A program made the translations under genes and the position numbers. Below the pieces are notes generated by a model. That model was not told where the DNA came from and did no database searches. It saw nothing but the letters and a program-made list of their open reading frames with translations. A DNA stretch of 64,000 nt, from assembly GCA_035772735.1 (NCBI GenBank), contig JASDFA010000003.1:55362501-55426500 (forward strand), written 5' to 3'. Positions within the stretch are counted from its first letter, which is position 1. Every line of letters begins with the position of its first letter. Of this stretch, positions 34,172-45,259 are shown piece by piece. The DNA is from Datura wrightii (lineage: Eukaryota; Streptophyta; Magnoliopsida; Solanales; Solanaceae).

Positions 34172-35757
34172 TGTGAATATCCAGAAGTGTTTCTAGATGA
34201 TTTATCGGGAATTCCTCCTAAGCGGAAGATCAATTTTGGTATTGACCTTCTTTTCGATACGCGACCTATATCTATCCATCATTACAGAATGGTTCTAGTG
34301 GAGCTAAAGGAGTTGAAGGAGAAGTTGAAGGATCTCTTAGACAAGAGTTTCATCAGACCGAGAAAATCCTCATGGGGTGCACCAGTACTTTTTGTTTGAA
34401 AGAAGGATGGTTCCATAAGGATGTGTATTGATTATTAGCAATTGAACAAGGTCACCGTCAAGAACAAGTATCCCCTCCACAGAATTGATGAATTTTTTAC
34501 CAACATCAGGGTGCCAAGTGTTTCTCAAAGACAGACCTCAAATTCGGATATCATTAGCTCAGGTTTCGGGAGAGTAACATCTCGAAGATAGCCTTCAGGA
34601 CTCGGTATGGTCACTATGAGTTTGTAGTTATGTCTTTTGAACTAACGAATGCTCCTGCAGCTTTTATGGATTTGATGAAAAAGGTGTTCAAGCTATATTT
34701 GGATGTGTTTATGATCGTGTTCATAGATGACATTCTCGTATACTCTCGAAGCGAGGAGGAGAATGACACTCATTTGAGGGTGGTACTACAGACTCTTAAG
34801 GATCTCGAATTATATGCTAAGTACAGCAAGTGCTAGTTTTGGTTAAACTCGGTGGCATTTTTGGGTCATGTGGTGTCAAGTGAGGGTGTACAGGTAGACT
34901 CTCAAAAGTTAGAAGTTGTGAAGAATTAGCCTAGATCAGTGAGTCCTTCGGATATCAGGAGTTTCTTGGGTTTAGCTGGTTACTACCGGAGGTTTTTTGA
35001 AGGGTTTTCATCCATTATGGTACCGTAGACTAAGTTGACCCAGAAGAATGTGAAGTTTTAATGGTCGAAGGCTTGTGAGAAGAGCTTCCAAGAGTTGAAG
35101 ACTCGACTCACCTTAGCACTAGTGCTGACTCTACCTAAGGGTATTGATGGGTTTGTGGTATATTGTGATGCCTCGAGGATCGGCGTTGGTTGTGTATTAA
35201 TGTATCACAGTAAGGTTATAGCCTATGCTTCTAAAATGCTAAAATTGCATTAAAAGAACTATCCGACTCATGACCTCAAGTTGGAGGCGGTAGTATTTGA
35301 CTTGAAGATTCGGACACACTATTTGTACGGTGTCCATGTGGATGTGTTTACGGATCACAAAAGGCTACAGTATGTGTTTACCCAAAAGGATGTATATCTA
35401 CATCAAAGAAGGTGGTTGGAGCTTCTTAAAGATTATGATATGAGTGTCCTTAATCATCCGGGCAAGGCTAATATGGTGGCAAATGCTCTTAGAAGACTTT
35501 CTATGGAGAGTGTGACCCATGTAGATGAGGAGAGGAAAGAGTTAGTAAAGGATATGCATCAGCTTACACGACTAGGAGTTCATCTTGTTGACTCGACATA
35601 TGGTAGTGTCATTGTTCAGAATGGATCAGAATATGCCATGGTGACCGAAGTTAAAGATAGACAAGACGAGGATGCTATCTTTGTAAAGTTGAAGGAAGCC
35701 ATTCAGAATCAGAAGGTGGAGGTTTTCTCCAAAAGGGGAGATGGTGCAGTACGATAT
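34172..35757 (+). pseudogene. Tek1 pol: RT and RNase H, many breaks
   Basis: Resumes in the protease-RT linker (L-S-G-I-P-P-K-R). RT fragments: W-G-A-P-V-L-F-V at 34370-34396, then a frameshifted stretch over the S-K-I-D-L-R-S-G region (about 34500-34630), then S-F-E-L-T-N-A-P-A and catalytic F-I-D-D at 34720-34731. The thumb reads F-L-G-L-A-G-Y-Y-R-R-F-F-E-G. RNase H keeps Y-C-D-A-S and V-F-T-D-H-K-R-L. At least eight stops are visible in this stretch, most at codons expected to be CAG, CGA or TGG. It continues into integrase. Confidence 0.85.
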
Positions 35758-37308
35758 TAGGGTCATTTGTGTATATCAGGAGTTGATGACTTGAGGGAGC
35801 AGATGTTGCATGAGGCCCATGGTTCTAGATATTCTATACATCCAAGTGCCACCAAAATGTACCGTGACCTTTGGGAAGTTTATTGGTAGAATGGCATGAA
35901 GAAGGACATAGCAGAGTTTGTGGCTAAGTGTTCAAATTGTCAACAGATGAAGGTTGAGCATCAAAGACCTGGAGATGTGCTTCCATACATTAGCATTCCT
36001 AATAGGAAGTGGGAGGAAATCAATATGGACTTCATTACAGGGTTTCCTCGTACTCGTCGATAGTATGACTCTATTTGGGTTGTTGCAGACTGGTTGACCA
36101 AAGTAGCTCATTTTCTACCAATCAAAACTACTGATTCAGCGGAGGATTATGCTAAGTTGTACATTTGTGAGTTAGTTAAGTTTCATGGAGTTCCCTTTTC
36201 CATCATATCAGATGGAGGTACTCAATTTACCTCACAGTTTTGGAAATCATTTCAGAAGGGACTTGGTACTTAGGTCTAGCTTAGCATAGCTTTCCCCCAC
36301 AAACAGATGGTCAGGCAAAGCGTACCATTCAGAAACTGAAGGATATGTTGAGAGCGTGTGTGATATATTTCAAGGGTAGTTGGGATGATCAGTTTCCTCT
36401 CATTGAATTTGCATATAATAACAGCTACCATTCAAGCATTGAGATGGCTCCATTTGAGGCTCTGTATGGGTGAAGATATAGATCGCCTATTGGTTGGTTC
36501 AAAGTCAGTGAAGCTACATTGATAGGACCAGATTCATTCCATGAGGCTATGGAGAAAGTTCATCTCATAAGGGATTGGTTGAAAACAGCTCAAAGTCGCT
36601 AAAAGTCCTATGCGAACGTTAGGAGAAGGGAGCTTGAGTTTGAAGTTCAAGATTGGGTGTTTTTGAAGGTGTCTCCCATGAAGGGAGTGATGAGGTTTGG
36701 AAAGAAAGGGAAAATCAGCCCCCGCTATGTTGGCCCATACCGGATTGTGAGACGTGTTGGCAAGGTGGCTTATGAGCTGGAGTTGCCCTCATAATTAGCT
36801 TCAGGTTGAAAACAGCCCAGAGTCACCAAAAGTCCTCTGCAGATGTGAGGAGGAGAGAGTTTGAGTTCAAAGTGGATGATTGGGTGTTCTGAAGGTTTCT
36901 CCCATGAAGGGAGTGATGAGATTTGAAAAGAAGGGGAAACTTAATCCCCATTATATTGGCCTGTAACGGATTGTGAGACGGGTTGGCAAAGTGGCCTATG
37001 AGTTGGAGTTGCCATTGGAATTGGCTTCAGTATATCAACTTTTCCATATATTGCTTTTGAAGAAATGTATAGGTGATCCAAATTTGGTTGTCACGATGGA
37101 GAGCGTACGTGTGAAGGATAGCAGTAGTTATAAAGTGGTTTCGGTTGAAATACTTGAACGTCAGGTTAAAAAGCTAAGGAACAAGGAAGTAGCTTCAGTA
37201 AAGGTTTTGTGGAGGAATCAGCATATTGGGAGAGCTACGTAGGAAGCCAAAGCAGATATGATGGCTAAATACCCGCATCTATTCCCTTCTGGCTCAGTTT
37301 CAGCTTGA
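35758..37308 (+). pseudogene. Tek1 pol: integrase and chromodomain, with internal duplication
   Basis: Zinc module H-P-S-A-T-K-M-Y and C-S-N-C-Q-Q near 35840-35945, then M-D-F-I-T-G, S-I-I-S-D-G-G-T-Q-F and the Y-N-N-S-Y-H-S core (about 36020-36430), with stops and a frameshift near 36295. The post-core segment 36577-36803 occurs twice in tandem (second copy 36804-37030). The chromodomain-like end (L-R-N-K-E-V-A-S-V-K-V-L-W-R) reaches the terminal TGA at 37306. Not functional. Confidence 0.85.
36577..37030 (+). repeat. 227-bp tandem duplication in Tek1 integrase
   Basis: GGTTGAAAACAG begins both copies (36577 and 36804), and both end near GAGTTGCC...GCTTCA. The unit length is not a multiple of three. 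The copies differ at about a fifth of sites by eye, far more than a recent slip would give. Confidence 0.8.
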
Positions 37309-37550
37309 GGTATTAGTTTCCTCCCTAGTACTCTTTTCAGTTTCATGTTCTCTTGTATCCCAATTTCATTCATGTCAATGCATGTATGTAAGATTCTTGA
37401 ATTCAGTTCATTCAGGTATTTCAGTCCGGAGTCAGTCACTTCATCGGTTTCCAACTCTAAATGTTCAGTAATTGGTATGACAGTTGCATTTCTCAACTTT
37501 TCAGTATGTTTAACAACAATCGAGGATGAATGTTCCCAAGGGGAAGATAT
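37309..37550 (+). other. Tek1 3' leader to LTR: hairpin and polypurine tract
   Basis: Non-coding. AACAATCG-AGGA-TGAATGTT (37515-37534) is the AGGA hairpin with one mismatch and a G-U closing pair. CCCAAGGGGAAGATA is the polypurine tract before the LTR. Confidence 0.7.
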
Positions 37551-37588
37551 TTTAATACCCCAAAAGCCCTATTATTAGACCTGAGGGG
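37551..37588 (+). repeat. Tek1 3' LTR, first 38 bp
   Basis: TTTAATACCCCAAAAGCCC directly after the polypurine tract resembles the Tek4 LTR start (TGTTATACCCCTGGGGCTC). The LTR is interrupted by Tek4 at 37589 and resumes at 53905. A clear 5-bp target duplication is not visible at the Tek4 edges. Confidence 0.65.
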
Positions 37589-37659
37589 TTTTATACCCCA
37601 GGAGCTCAAAGATCAGACCCGAGAGTTGAAACGGGAAAAATTATGGAATTGATGTTGCA

Positions 37660-38110
37660 GGAACAGGTCGAGTCATGGGCCAACCCGTGAGGAGACCCCA
37701 GGAGTCGTCAAGTGAATCATGGGAAGGCCTGGAATAGATGAAGGATCGGGGTACCCACGAGGGATAGAACGACTCGTGGTCAGACATCACGAGTAATCAT
37801 GTCACTTATGGGGTGAGGTTGGAATTAAGTTAGAAGCAACAACAAGTGTACCTAATGGATGGGACCCCACGGGTCGTGGCCAGTCCCAACAACTCGTAAG
37901 GTGAGTCATGAGCAAGTAGGTTGAATGTTAAGGAAGTGTACTAGACGAAAGGTGGCCACAAGTCGTGGCCACAGGGGACGAGTAGTTAAGTCATCCGTAA
38001 CGAGCCCCAGTGCACAAGTCATCCAGTGTAATTGACGAGCAACCTAATGGATCGTTGGCCCAAGTAACGAGTCATTAGGTCACCCGTTAGGGTCACCTGG
38101 CAGTTATTTT
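37660..38110. promoter_or_regulatory. Cluster of ACGAGTCGT-type palindromic words in Tek4 U3
   Basis: About a dozen degenerate copies of ACGAGTCGT, GTGACTCGTGG and GTGAGTCATG occur in direct and inverted order. The 3' LTR (45330-45770) and Tek1 LTR (53935-54300) have the same cluster. Some copies contain TGAGTCA, a bZIP-type site. An enhancer role is inferred from repetition and U3 position only. Confidence 0.4.
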
Positions 38111-38962
38111 CTACAAATTAGTAAGGGCTTTCTCGTAATTTCCTATGTTCTTAAGACCTGTAGTACGTCGTTTAAGGATCGTTTTAGTGGGTTCTAAGTA
38201 GGGTAAAACCTATCCTAAGTCATTATTCTCATGCATGTAGGTTTTAAGGATTCAAGAGGAGATTCAAGGAAAAATCTCAAGGTTTTCATTGGAATCTCAG
38301 CTTGGGCTATTATAGGGTGTTAGAATTCACCATTCCCAGGTATGTAAGGCTATGAGTGGGTGTTTTTTTCCCCACCCTTTCCCAATCCCTATCAAAATTT
38401 GAAAAATTATCTATGATCAAGTATGGGGTTTTTCCCAATTGCATGATTCTTCAATCTCTACACATGGGTATGATTAGATTATATTTATATTGATGATTTA
38501 TGAAGCTTGGGTGGATCCTAAGTTGTTTTCCCTTATAACCATTGTTTTCTAACATTTTAATTTAAAACGCCCATGGATGAAGAGTTCATAAAAGGAGTGA
38601 TTTATGGTAATGTGTGGTGATGATAAAGCTGATGATGAAAAGCATGATTCTAAAGCTACCCATGATTTTGATGTTGTTTCCTAAATAAATCGATTGGATT
38701 CTAGAATGATAGAGTTTTGGGTGATGCCCACATGTTGATTAAAGCTATGATTTTCCCGACATAAGCTTACCACATTGTTTAAAGTGAAATTTCCCAATTC
38801 TTATTACAAATTGTAGCTTGTGGTATATTGAGTAAATATTTCTACATGTAGCTTACCACATGATTTGGAGTAGATTCTTCACCCTATGATTGAGCTTGCG
38901 GTATGTTTCGAAATAAAGCTTCTCATATGCATGAATTTATAATTGAGACGTATGGCATTATT

Positions 38963-39160
38963 GAGCTTTGTCAAAGGACAATGTTGAGCTTTATTTTCAT
39001 ATGATGTTGAGTCTATGCATGATTTCATTAATGAGCTTTGTCAATAGACAATGTTGAGTTTCGTTTCATACGATGTTGAGTCATGCATGATTTCATGTTG
39101 AGCTTCGTCAATAGATGATGTTAAGCTTCGTTATATACGATGTAGAGGATTGCATGTTTT
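38963..39160 (+). repeat. Three tandem copies of a roughly 68-bp unit in Tek4 LTR
   Basis: Units begin GAGCTTTGTCAA at 38963 and 39033 and GAGCTTCGTCAA at 39100. Each includes GACAATGTTGAG-like wording and most include TGCATGATTTCAT. The same array lies at about 46610-46800 in the 3' LTR, while Tek1 has about one copy near 55090. Confidence 0.7.
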
Positions 39161-40160
39161 TGGGAGAAGAGTCTAGCACCGAGCGGGTTAAGGGTCGATT
39201 ACCCTATGCCCTACAACTACGCGCCAACGTAGGTTGATACTATTATATTTTAGGGACCTCCCTTATGAGCTATCCCCAACCCGATTGGCCCTTTAGCTTG
39301 ATATCAATATTATGGGATCGTCCATCGCCCTGGAAAGGTTATGGACGAGTCTATCCACTTGAGTGTGATAGTTGGGGCCACATAATCTCTATCATGGTAG
39401 TTCGGTTAGGTGACGAGTCTCCACTATCTATATCGTTCAGATTTACATATCCATTTCTCATGATAATGACTACCTTATGCATGCATTCTATAAAAGTAGG
39501 GTTTGACTCATTTTTCATATTTTGATATAAATGTTATGTTTTAACTTTGAGTCATTCGAGCAGTCATGATGTTATAAAGCTATGCATGGTCATGTTATGA
39601 TAAGATTATGAATTCAAAAAGAATGCATGTATGCCTTTCCTCTCATGCTTAAAGCTTGTGATATGTCATAAAATGTTTTAAATGATTTATTTTAATTAGT
39701 GGTTTTACTTACCTTTCATACTCAGTACATTCCACGTACAAACCGCATACTTTCTATGCTGCATCATTTCATGATGTAGGACCCGGTTCTCAGGTTCAGC
39801 CCCATTCTTAGTCGCTGTTTAGAGTTAGTACCTGCTTATCTGGTGAGTCCTCATCTTTTGAGGACTAGACCTTCATTTGTTTTTGATGTCCTTTCAGTTT
39901 CAGTATTGTAGAGTTAGTTGGGGGTGTTGTCCCTTCAGCTCGTCCAAATTAGAAGCTTATCAGACTCAAACGTGTATTCAGCTTCAGTTATTTATTCTGT
40001 TGTTATATTAAGTTGACTTCGACTGGGTTTATAATTATGTTTGCTTCATGTTTATTTGAATGAATTAGTTGAATGCCTATGCCATCGGTTGACTTGGGGT
40101 CTCTCGGTGTCCCTTGCCCCGTGTCTATGATCCGGGCCTCCGTTCTGGTTGTGACAAACT

Positions 40161-40172
40161 TGGTATCAGAGC
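40161..40172 (+). other. Tek4 primer binding site (initiator Met tRNA)
   Basis: TGGTATCAGAGC, five bases after the LTR end GTGACA. Confidence 0.88.
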
Positions 40173-40366
40173 CACAGGTTAGATGTGTCCTAGGGAGTAT
40201 AAAATCCACGTTAGGTAGAGTCTTTTTCATGGGTTTGAAGCGCGCCACACTTATGACGAAGAGGCTACTAGATGTTTTAGGAAATGTTCCCTTCTTTCAT
40301 GATCTATGTCGTGCGATGAAAAGCCTTTCGATCCTTCTAATTCGTGCTATTCATGATTGCAGAATA

Positions 40367-41579
40367 ATGGCTCCTCGAAGGATGAATAAAAGGAGGAATG
40401 GAGGTGGAAAGGTCCACGAGGATGGAAACGTTCATGAGCATCAGCCAGCCCCACCAGTTCAGGAGGCTCAGGCACCGGAGCCAGTCACTCATGCTTAGTT
40501 CCGAGCTGACATTCAGATGCTTGCGCAGGCCTTGACCTCTCAAGTAAATCAGCAGGCCGTTGTGCATGTTTCGCAAAATGGAAATGCGGCGGTGACTCGA
40601 GTCATGGACTTCTTGAGGATGAACTCGCCAGAGTTTCTGGGGTTTATGGTAGATGAGGACCCGCATGATTTCATTGATGAGATTGTCAAGATCACCCAGG
40701 TTATGGGGGAGAGTAGTGTTGAGTGCGCAGATTTAGCCTCCTACTAGTTGAAAGGGGTTGCACATATATGTTTCCACCAGTGGAAGGACAATAGGGTCAC
40801 TGGAGTAGGTCCGGTCACATGGGAGGAGTTTAAGGTTGCAGTCCTTGATTAGTTCTTCCCTCGAGAGATGAGGGAGTTGAAAGCAGCTGAATTTGTGAAT
40901 TTGAAACAAGGAAGGATGACCGTTCAGGAGTACGCCCTTGAGTTCACCCGCCTATCTAAGTGTTCCTCGGAGTTAGTGTCGACTAGCGGGTGTGGGTGAG
41001 CAGATTTGTGCATGGTATATAAGGTTATTTTGACAATGACTACAGGACAGCTGTGCTCCATAAGGACATGGACTTCTGTCGCATAGTGTTGTATGCTTAG
41101 TAGATGGAGGCGTCACATTCGAGGGAGAGGGAGGCCAAGAGGGCTAGGACCAAGAACCGTATGTTCTCTCAATAGTGGTCTGGTGATGGGCATCGACAGC
41201 AAACCCATCAAAAATCATCAGCCCCAGTATCTTCAGTGTGAGTGTGCCATCTAGGCCCAAACATGATCAGAGAGGGCGACCGTCAGGCTCGAGGGGTCAG
41301 AGCAGTAGGCCCGCAGACTCCAGCACTCCAGCTTGTCACAAGTGTGGCCGAGGGCACACAGACCAGTGTTTGGCAGGGTTAGGAGCTTGTTTTGGATGTG
41401 GGCAGCCTAGACATATGCTCAGAGATTGTCGTGCTGCGAGACAGGATCAGGTTGGGGGTCGAGGCCCAGCTTCTAGCTCAGCAACCCCACCCCCACGCAC
41501 AGCATATCAGGGGACATCTACTAGCACAGCTGGTGGGCAGCACCAGAATAGATTCTATGTCTTAGCCACTCGTCAGGCG
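40367..41579 (+). pseudogene. Tek4 gag, stops and a frameshift
   Basis: ATG at 40367 (M-A-P-R-R-M-N-K-R-R), four bases after TTCATGATTGCAG, an acceptor-like sequence with CTAAT upstream. A TAG at 40496 breaks the frame, which continues F-R-A-D-I-Q-M-L-A-Q. The capsid covers about 40590-40990: F-L-R-M-N-S-P-E-F, E-D-P-H-D-F-I-D, F-F-P-R-E-M-R and Y-A-L-E-F-T-R-L-S-K. A TAG lies at 40745 and a 1-base shift near 40980. The CCHC knuckle C-F-G-C-G-Q-P-R-H-M-L-R-D-C is intact at 41388-41429. The same kind of Gag as Tek1. Confidence 0.85.
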
Positions 41580-44500
41580 TAGGAGGCCTCACTAGATGTA
41601 GTCACCGGTATGTTGAGAGTCTTTCATGTTGATGTATATGCATTGATAGATCTGGGGGATACCCTATCTTTTGTGACACCATATATAGCCAGTAGCTTCG
41701 GAGTCAGTCCCGAAGTCTTATCAGAGCCCTTCTCAATTTCTACTCCAGTAGGTGACTCAATTATAGCCATATGGGTATATATAGGTTGCCCGATCTCAAT
41801 TCTTCAGAAGGTCACCTCAGCAGACTTGATAGAGTTAGCCATGAAAAATTTTGATGTTATTCTTGGCATGGATTAGCTATTTGCATGTTATGCTTCAGTT
41901 AATTGTAGGACCCGGTCAGTAAAGTTCAGATTTCGGGGTGAGCTTGTCTTAGAATAGGAGGGTAGTTCAACTGTGCCTGTAGGTCGATTTATCTCCTACC
42001 TTAAGGCCAGAAAGATGATTTCTAAGGGTTGTTTGTATCATCTAGTTCGGGTTAAGGACCTGGAGTCCAAAACCCCAACTATCCAATCCATACCAATAGT
42101 ACGTGAGTATTAAGAGGTCTTCCCGGATGATTTGCCAGGTGTCCCTCTCGAGCGGGAGATTGATTTCAATGTAGATCTTCTTCCCGATAAGCAGCCTATA
42201 TCTATTCCGCCCTACATAATGGCTCCAGTCGAGCTAAAAGAGTTGAAGGATCAATCGAAGGACTTGGTAGATAAGGGCTTTATTAGGCTGAGTAAGTCTC
42301 CATGGGGTGCACCCGTGTTGTTTGTTCGAAAGAAGGATGGTTCGCTTCGGATATGCATTGACTATCTGCAATTGAACAGGGTTATCGCCAAGAACAAGTA
42401 TCCTTTACCTAGGATCGGTGATTTGTTTGACCAACTTCAGGGTGCCAAGTGTTTCTCTAAGATCGATCTCAGATCCGGGTATCACCAGCACAGGGTTTGG
42501 GAGACTGACATCCCAAAAACTGCTTTCAGAACTCGATATGGTCACTATGAATTTGTCGTTATGTCTTTTGGACTAACCAATGCCCCTGCATCTTTTATGG
42601 ACCTAATGAACAGGGTGTTCAAGGAGTATTTGGACATGTTCGTGATTATGTTCATTGATGACATCCTCATATACTCTCGGAGTGAGGAGGAGCATGTCGC
42701 TCACTTGAGAATAGTGCTTCATACCCTCAAGGATCGTCAGTAGTATGCAAAGATCAGCAAACATGAGTTTTGTTGGACTCGGTGGCATTTCTAGGCCATG
42801 TGGTATCAGGTCAGGGCATAAAAGTAGATTCTCAGAAGATCGAGGTAGTAAAGAACTGGCCCAGACTGGTGAACCCATCAGATATAAGGAGCTTTTTGGG
42901 CTTAGCAGGTTACTATTGGAGATTTGTGGAGGGATTTTTGTCTATTGTCGTAGCATTGACCAAGTTGACTCAAAAGAAGGTGAAGTTTCAATGGTCAGAG
43001 GCTTGTGAGAAAAGCTTCCAATAGTTGAAGACCCGACTCACTTCAGCACAAGTGTGGACTCTACCAGAGGGTACGGATGGCTTTTCTGTGTAATATGATG
43101 CTTCGCGAGTTGGATTTGGGTGTGTGTTGATGCAGCATTGGGAAAGTGATAGCCTATGCCTCAAGACAGTTGAAAGTTCATGAAAAGAATTACCCGACCC
43201 ATGATCTTGAATTAGCCGTGGTGGTGTTTGCATTAAATATATGGCATCATTACTTGTATGAGTCCATGTGGATGTATTCACGAATCACAAGATCTTGCAA
43301 TATGTGTTCACGTAGAAAGATCTCAATCTTCAGCAAAGGAGGTGGCTGGAGTTATTAAAGGACTACGATATGAGTGTTCGTTACCACTTGGGCAAGGCTA
43401 ATGTTATTGCGGATGCACTTAGTAGACTATCCATGGAGAGTGTGTCCCATGTGGATGATGGAAAGAAAGAGTTGGTGAAGGATTTTCATCGACTTGTGGG
43501 GTTGGGAGTTAGATTGGTTGACTCAACCGATGGCGGTGTTGTTGTGCAAAACGTGATCAGAATCGTCCTTGGTGGTCGATGTCAAATCTAGGAAAGATGA
43601 GGATCCAATTTTAGTAAAGCTGAAGGAAGCCATTCGAAGTCAAAAGGTGGAGGTCTTCTCCTAAGGGGGAGATGGTGTACTGCAGTACCAGGGTCGTCTA
43701 TGTGTTCCAGATGTTGATAAATCGAGGGATCGGATATTGCATGAGCCACATGGATCTAGGTATTATATCCATCCGGGTACCACCAAGATATATCATGACT
43801 TGTAGGAAATATATTGATGGAATGACATGAAGAAAGATATTGCAGAATTCGTAGCCAAGTGCCTGAACAGTCAGCAAGTGAAACTTGAGCACCAAAGGCC
43901 GAGAGGCATATTGCAGGATATTAACGTTCCTACTTGGAAGTGGGAAGAGATCAACATGGACTTCATTACCGGCCTACCTCATACTCGCCGACGGTATGAC
44001 TCCATTTGGGTGGTGGTCGACAGGTTGACCAAGGCTGCACACTTCCTACCTGTCAAAAGCACAGATTCCCCGGATGATTATGCCAAATGGTACATTCGAG
44101 AGTTGGTTCGACTTCATGGAGTGCCATTGTCTATTATCTCAGACCGAGGTACTTAGTTTATCTCTCAGTTTTGGCAGTATTTCCCAAAAGGGCTTGGGAC
44201 TAGGGTTAAGCTCAGCACAGCATTTCATCCGCAAACGGATGGTCAGGCGGAACGGACAATTCAAACTCTAGAGGATATGTTGAGAGCCTGTGTGATGGAT
44301 TTTAAAGGTAGTTGGGATGACCATTTTCCCTTGATCGAGTTCGCTTACAATAATAGCTATCACTCCAGTATCCAGATGGCATCGTTCGAAGCTCTTTACT
44401 GGCGAAGGTGTAGATCTCCCATCGGTTGGTTTGAGGTTGGTGAGGCAGCTATGATAGGGCCAGACTCGATTCACGAGGCTTTGGTGAATGTTCAGTTGAT

Positions 44501-45013
44501 AAGGAACCGGCTGAAAACTACTCAAAGTCGTCAAAAGTCATATGCAGATGTCAGGAGAAGAGATTTGGAGTTTGAGGTTGATTATTGGGTATTTCTTAAG
44601 ATATCTCCCATGAAGAGAGTTATGTGGTTCAGAAAGAAAGGAAAACTCAATCCTCGATATATTAGACCTTACTTGGTTATGAGAAGAGTTGGTAAGGTAG
44701 CTTATGAGTCGGACTTGCCATCAGAGTTATCTTCAGTTCATCCCATCTTTCATGTATCTCTCTTGAAAAAGTTCTTGCGTGATCCAGCTTTAGTAGCCCG
44801 GTGGAAAGTTTTGATGTTGGAGATAGCCTCAGTTATGAGTAAATTCCGATTACAATCTTGGATCTTCAGGTTCGGAGGCTGAGGAACAAAGAAGTAGCTT
44901 CGATGAAGGTGTTGTGGAGAAACCAGCATGTTGAGGGAGCTACGTGGAAAGACGAAGCGGCTATGATGGCTAAATACTCCCACCTGTTCCCTATCGGCTC
45001 AGTTTCAGTTTGA
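41580..45013 (+). pseudogene. Tek4 pol: protease, RT, RNase H, integrase, chromodomain; broken
   Basis: The protease has D-L-G-D-T at about 41650 (active-site Ser/Thr lost). RT is open at 42132-42740 with F-I-D-D at 42651-42662. A 1-bp deletion near 42774 shifts the frame before F-L-G-L-A-G-Y-Y. RNase H fragments lie at 43020-43360. Integrase shows M-D-F-I-T-G-L-P, S-I-I-S-D-R-G-T and Y-N-N-S-Y-H-S-S at 43827-44400, with C-L-N-S in place of C-x-x-C in the zinc module. The chromodomain region (44790-45010) is frameshifted and ends at TGA 45011. Confidence 0.87.
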
Positions 45014-45223
45014 GGTATCAGTTTTTTACCTAATTATCTAATCAGTTTTCATGTTCAGTTCATGTGCGCAAGTTTGAATTATGTTATGATAAATGTATGT
45101 GATGCCTGAATTCAGTTCAGATATGTAGTTCTTTTCGGTGGTAGTCATTCCATTAGTTCTCGATTTTAATAATCAGTATTTGTATATGATGATTGCATAT
45201 TTTTGCGTTTTCTGTATGTTTCT

Positions 45224-45259
45224 AACATTCAAGGACGAATGTTCCAAAGGAGGAGATAT
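45224..45259 (+). other. Tek4 pre-PPT hairpin and polypurine tract
   Basis: AACATTCA-AGGA-CGAATGTT (45224-45243) is the AGGA hairpin with one A-C mismatch next to the loop. CCAAAGGAGGAGATAT abuts the LTR start at 45260. The interval 45014-45223 is non-coding. Confidence 0.75.

Larger units (their letters stand above)
37589..40156 (+). repeat. Tek4 5' LTR (2568 bp)
   Basis: Starts TTTTATACCCCAGG (TG mutated to TT) and ends TTGTGACA. Contents in order: a dense cluster of ACGAGTCGT/TGACTCGT-like words (about 37660-38110), a CCCAG/GTATGTAAG donor-like site at 38340, three tandem copies of a roughly 68-bp unit (38963-39160), and the region ending in GGTCGACTTGG-type wording. No gene. Confidence 0.9.

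Noticed and set aside
37660..38110. Hammerhead-type ribozyme in the ACGAGTCGT cluster
   Set aside because: The required CTGANGA and GAAA core elements are not seen in the right arrangement.
39265..39525. 86-codon frame in the Tek4 5' LTR
   Set aside because: The equivalent part of the 3' LTR is interrupted and not open, and no motif is present.
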